This document shows, one piece after another, positions 61,360 to 64,000 of a stretch of DNA of 64,000 nucleotides. The first letter of the stretch is position 1. Each line of letters opens with the position of its first letter. The stretch is from CAZJWR01 sp964549765 (GTDB lineage Bacteria > Zixibacteria > MSB-5A5 > GN15 > JAAZOE01). A program made the position numbers and the translations under genes. Below the pieces are notes generated by a model. It saw nothing but the letters and a program-made list of their open reading frames with translations. It searched no databases and was not told the origin of the DNA. The stretch lies in the NCBI GenBank assembly GCA_964549765.1, contig CAZJWR010000013.1, forward strand, positions 1 to 64,000, given 5' to 3'.

Positions 61360-64000
61360 ACCCGCCTTGCGCTTACCGATCTTCAGCGGCCGGGCGGGAT
61401 CGGTGACGGCGTCGATTTTGGCGGCGTAGCTGGTCTTCTTGGCGATATCCTCATCGGTGATAATGTGCACATCCAATAAACCGTCGGACCGGTAGCCGGT
61501 GCGCAGATAATTGATTTCCGCCAGGCTGAGACTCCATCCTTCCAGCCAGTGCTGGAGTTTCGCCCGCTGTTCCGACGTCCCGCGGAAATGCACCAGGAGG
61601 TCGATATCGCTCGATGGGCCGGCGGTGGCGTTTTTGGCGCTGCCAAAAATATACATCGCCACGACGCCGAAGCGTTCGGGATCGATATGGGCGGCAATCT
61701 GCTGGGCGGCTTGCATCCGCCAGTACCAGTAATTTTCTTCTTCCTGCTCCGTGGTTTCGACAAGGCTGATCGGCTCTTTTTCCGATCGCGGCGACGCCAG
61801 ATACCCCACAGCTTCATCGAGATCCGCGTTCATCAGGAGACGCAGGACTTTTCCGTCGGAGGATTTGGGCACATCGATCAGGTGAATGGTATCCGCCAGC
61901 GAGGAAAATTCCGGCAGCACCTGAGGCAGCATATTTTCCACACCGGTCAGATACCGTTCGTTGAATATCACGCCGTTGCTATCGGGATAAAGCGGCAGGT
62001 ACCGGATATTGGCCTCGACCAAATCCTGGAAGAAATGCGTGCCGAACGACAGGTCCGGCAGATAACTTCCTTTCTTGAACGCCATCTCGATCAGCGCCGC
62101 AGTGTTGTTGATATCCGAATAGGTGACGCTGACCCCGAGACTTATATCGCCCCGGCTGCCCCACCGCCCCGGCCCCATCAGGATAAACTGCTTCTTGGGG
62201 AGCAATTTGTTGAGTTTGCCGACGGCTCGTCCGACCTTGATCATCTCCGCCCGGCCGTGCAGGTTTTCGTACGCTTTCGGATCGACATAGACGATATGGG
62301 TGACATCGGGCACTCTGCCGTTGGACACAAACCGGTTGGCGGAAAAGACAATTTGCTTTTCGGGCAAATCCTTCGGGATAGGCGCCGGACGGCTCTGATC
62401 GGTCGGACTTTGCGGGCGGCATTGCAGGAGATACAGGTCCTGGCCGTCGGAGGCAAACTCGATATCGACCGGATATCCCAGCGTTTCCTCGAGCGTATCC
62501 AGAATCGTTTTCATCTGCTTGACGAACGGCGTTCCCGAAATCAGGCCGTCGAAATTCACGACAAGTCGGTCTTCCTCAAAGTCGATATTCAGACCGGCCG
62601 GTTTGTATATATGGCCGTCGCGATAAATCGACACCATGTCCTTGACGCTGGGATAATCGAATCCGACCTCATGCAGGAAATCCGACATCGGGATGGTCTC
62701 GAATTGATTGCTTTCCTGATTGATGACATCGATCCATTTCGGCGAATAGCGAACGATTTCGTCGGGGGTGACGTTGACCCGCATGCCGGGCTGGCCCGGC
62801 GCCACAAGTGTCGGGTAATCATCGCTCAGACGATCCACGGCCCGCGTCCCCAACCCGGGAACCAGCCGAATCAACCCATCCTCGCGCTTGATGCTCGACG
62901 ACCAGCGGAATTCGTTCTTGCTGAAGGCAACGCCGGCGAATGCCGGCAGGAAATACCGACCAACCTGAGTGCCGACGACCTCCTGGATGATGATCCCCAT
63001 CTCCTCGCCGAAATCCAAAAGTCCGCGCTCGGCGCGATATTCGATCGGATCGGGGCCGAAGGTCGACGCATAGACTTCGGCGATGGCGTCCATCAGCGCT
63101 TCGAGACGCATCCGTTTACTGCCGCGATTGGCCAGGAAAAGGCTTTTGTATTTTCCCGAAAACGACGCTCCGGCGCGGTCCTCCAAGAGGCTGGAACTGC
63201 GCACGATAATGGGCCGATCGCCGAAATCATCCAGCGCCATTGATAGACCCTTGATGATATCCGCCGGGAACCGGGCGCTCTTGAACGACTGCACGATATG
63301 CGGATATTCCAGCCGGATCTGGTTGATCCCTTTGTATTTTTGTTCGACGACGTCGTCGAAATTATTGTAGTGCATGAAATAGAGCAGGACATCGGAGGTG
63401 ATATGCCACGTCTTGGGAATTTTGACATTGGCCAGGATACCGATCTCGGGAGCCTTCTTCTGGAGAATCAACGATGCCAGATACAGCCCGGCGCTTTTGC
63501 CGCCCAGTCGCCCATGGCTTTCGGCGCCGAAAATCATTCGTTCCAGCAGGTCGTAGAAATCGTCGATGGCGATGAGGTCACGTGCGATGCGAATATATGA
63601 TAATTGATCGGATAGGAAGCGACGGATCAGGGAAACGTGAATGCCGATGATATTGGGCGAAATAACTTCCGGCTCGTCCTGCGCCAGATGATGATAGCGC
63701 CGGATGGCGTCGGCTACTTCGGATAGCGCCAGATTGCGATTGACCACCTGCACCAAAAAGCCGAGTTTATCCTCCTGTATCCAGCGCTGCGTCAGCCGCA
63801 GAATTTCCTGATCGCTGATGTGATCAGCGGCGATGGTGAACGCCGTCATGCCCAGATCGGGCGCGGCCTCGATATCCTGCTTCTGCCTCGGACGATTCCA
63901 ATCGTCAAAGCCCCCGTTAACCGCCACCGCATCCTGCAGGCCGTAGGATTGGGCGCATTCCTCGGCCTCGGCGATCCCGCGCCAGCACAGATGATTGAGC
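61354..64000 (-). CDS. PEP/pyruvate-binding (PPDK-N) protein fused to a nucleotidyltransferase domain, partial
   Basis: The open frame runs off the window end (continuing at least 24 codons beyond the GTG at 63927), so the start is missing; at least 882 residues are present. The middle carries the PEP-synthase/PPDK ATP-grasp-like nucleotide domain: LGGKSAGLYLASLILQKK, RPIIVRSSSLLEDRAGASFS and FASDGQDLYLLQCRPQS. No phospho-His swivel or PEP-binding barrel follows, so it cannot be a full PEP synthase. Near the C terminus is a minimal nucleotidyltransferase core, MYIFGSAKNATAGPSSDIDL (GS-x10-DxD). The part before the PPDK-N domain (TAFTIAADHISDQEILRLT) is unassigned. The role is probably nucleotide or phosphate transfer in signalling; not assignable further. 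Confidence 0.75.
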   Translation of the reverse strand, partial: LNHLCWRGIAEAEECAQSYGLQDAVAVNGGFDDWNRPRQKQDIEAAPDLGMTAFTIAADHISDQEILRLTQRWIQEDKLGFLVQVVNRNLALSEVADAIRRYHHLAQDEPEVISPNIIGIHVSLIRRFLSDQLSYIRIARDLIAIDDFYDLLERMIFGAESHGRLGGKSAGLYLASLILQKKAPEIGILANVKIPKTWHITSDVLLYFMHYNNFDDVVEQKYKGINQIRLEYPHIVQSFKSARFPADIIKGLSMALDDFGDRPIIVRSSSLLEDRAGASFSGKYKSLFLANRGSKRMRLEALMDAIAEVYASTFGPDPIEYRAERGLLDFGEEMGIIIQEVVGTQVGRYFLPAFAGVAFSKNEFRWSSSIKREDGLIRLVPGLGTRAVDRLSDDYPTLVAPGQPGMRVNVTPDEIVRYSPKWIDVINQESNQFETIPMSDFLHEVGFDYPSVKDMVSIYRDGHIYKPAGLNIDFEEDRLVVNFDGLISGTPFVKQMKTILDTLEETLGYPVDIEFASDGQDLYLLQCRPQSPTDQSRPAPIPKDLPEKQIVFSANRFVSNGRVPDVTHIVYVDPKAYENLHGRAEMIKVGRAVGKLNKLLPKKQFILMGPGRWGSRGDISLGVSVTYSDINNTAALIEMAFKKGSYLPDLSFGTHFFQDLVEANIRYLPLYPDSNGVIFNERYLTGVENMLPQVLPEFSSLADTIHLIDVPKSSDGKVLRLLMNADLDEAVGYLASPRSEKEPISLVETTEQEEENYWYWRMQAAQQIAAHIDPERFGVVAMYIFGSAKNATAGPSSDIDLLVHFRGTSEQRAKLQHWLEGWSLSLAEINYLRTGYRSDGLLDVHIITDEDIAKKTSYAAKIDAVTDPARPLKIGKRKAGS

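Overview
The window reads as chromosome from a Gram-negative member of the FCB/Zixibacteria-like branch of bacteria. This is inferred from gene content, since no rRNA is present. The pointers are: a Kdo/lipid A block (KdsA, KdsC, KdsD, LpxL-like acyltransferase); an LptE-like lipoprotein; a PorV/PorQ-type outer-membrane protein; an FG-GAP protein ending in a FlgD-like/type IX-type tail (PNPFNPS...); a dockerin-repeat protein; and three large Ser/Thr kinases fused to a FlgO-like domain and TPRs. No phage, insertion sequence, CRISPR array or convincing tRNA gene was seen.

Layout. 0.3-5.5 kb: zinc alcohol dehydrogenase; a convergent thioredoxin-fold/TPR gene whose open frame runs through an in-frame TGA placed exactly at the first Cys of a CxxC motif (candidate selenoprotein, with a SECIS-like hairpin downstream); a membrane-anchored unknown; and a structured leader plus intrinsic terminator before an anticodon-domain-less asparaginyl-tRNA-synthetase paralog. 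5.6-12.2 kb: two overlapping kinase-TPR genes and a trehalose-synthase-type glycosyltransferase. 12.6-16.3 kb: PRC-barrel, ECF sigma factor, receiver-like protein and a 25-aa membrane peptide, then divergent rtcA. 16.5-21.8 kb: a LolA-like/FtsX/FtsX/ATPase/beta-barrel module that looks like a dedicated envelope transport machine. 21.8-25.7 kb: kinase-TPR, a Nif11/NHLP-leader-like small peptide and an isoprenoid-synthase-fold enzyme, possibly a RiPP-like locus.

25.9-35.0 kb is one long leftward gene series: TetR, SpeD-like pyruvoyl decarboxylase, BioF2-type GNAT, ATP-grasp ligase, PLP fold-III decarboxylase, zinc ribbon and P-loop NTPase, followed by fasciclin, S41 peptidase and a lipoprotein. 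It starts at a promoter overlaid by five operator-like half-palindromic units spaced exactly 18 bp apart. The combination suggests an undescribed TetR-controlled pathway making an amine or amide conjugate. 35.3-41.2 kb: a SulP transporter with an unusual ~115-aa insert, a CBS protein, a lipoprotein and a frameshifted FG-GAP surface protein. 41.3-50.6 kb: Kdo/lipid A genes, a dockerin protein, then hutU-hutI-lptE-porV-lipoprotein in one rightward run closed by a strong terminator. 51.1-64 kb: an ethylbenzene-dehydrogenase-type haem lipoprotein, a GAF-GAF-PP2C phosphatase, a NUDIX hydrolase, a B12/radical-SAM enzyme, a complete sugar ABC importer, a metallophosphoesterase and a PEP-synthase-like/nucleotidyltransferase fusion cut by the window end.

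The strongest leads for something new are the Sec-encoding TGA gene, the SpeD/ATP-grasp/GNAT operon with its 18-bp operator ladder, the NHLP-like peptide next to an isoprenoid enzyme, and the structured leader before the synthetase paralog. All functional calls come from reading motifs by eye; no database search was run.
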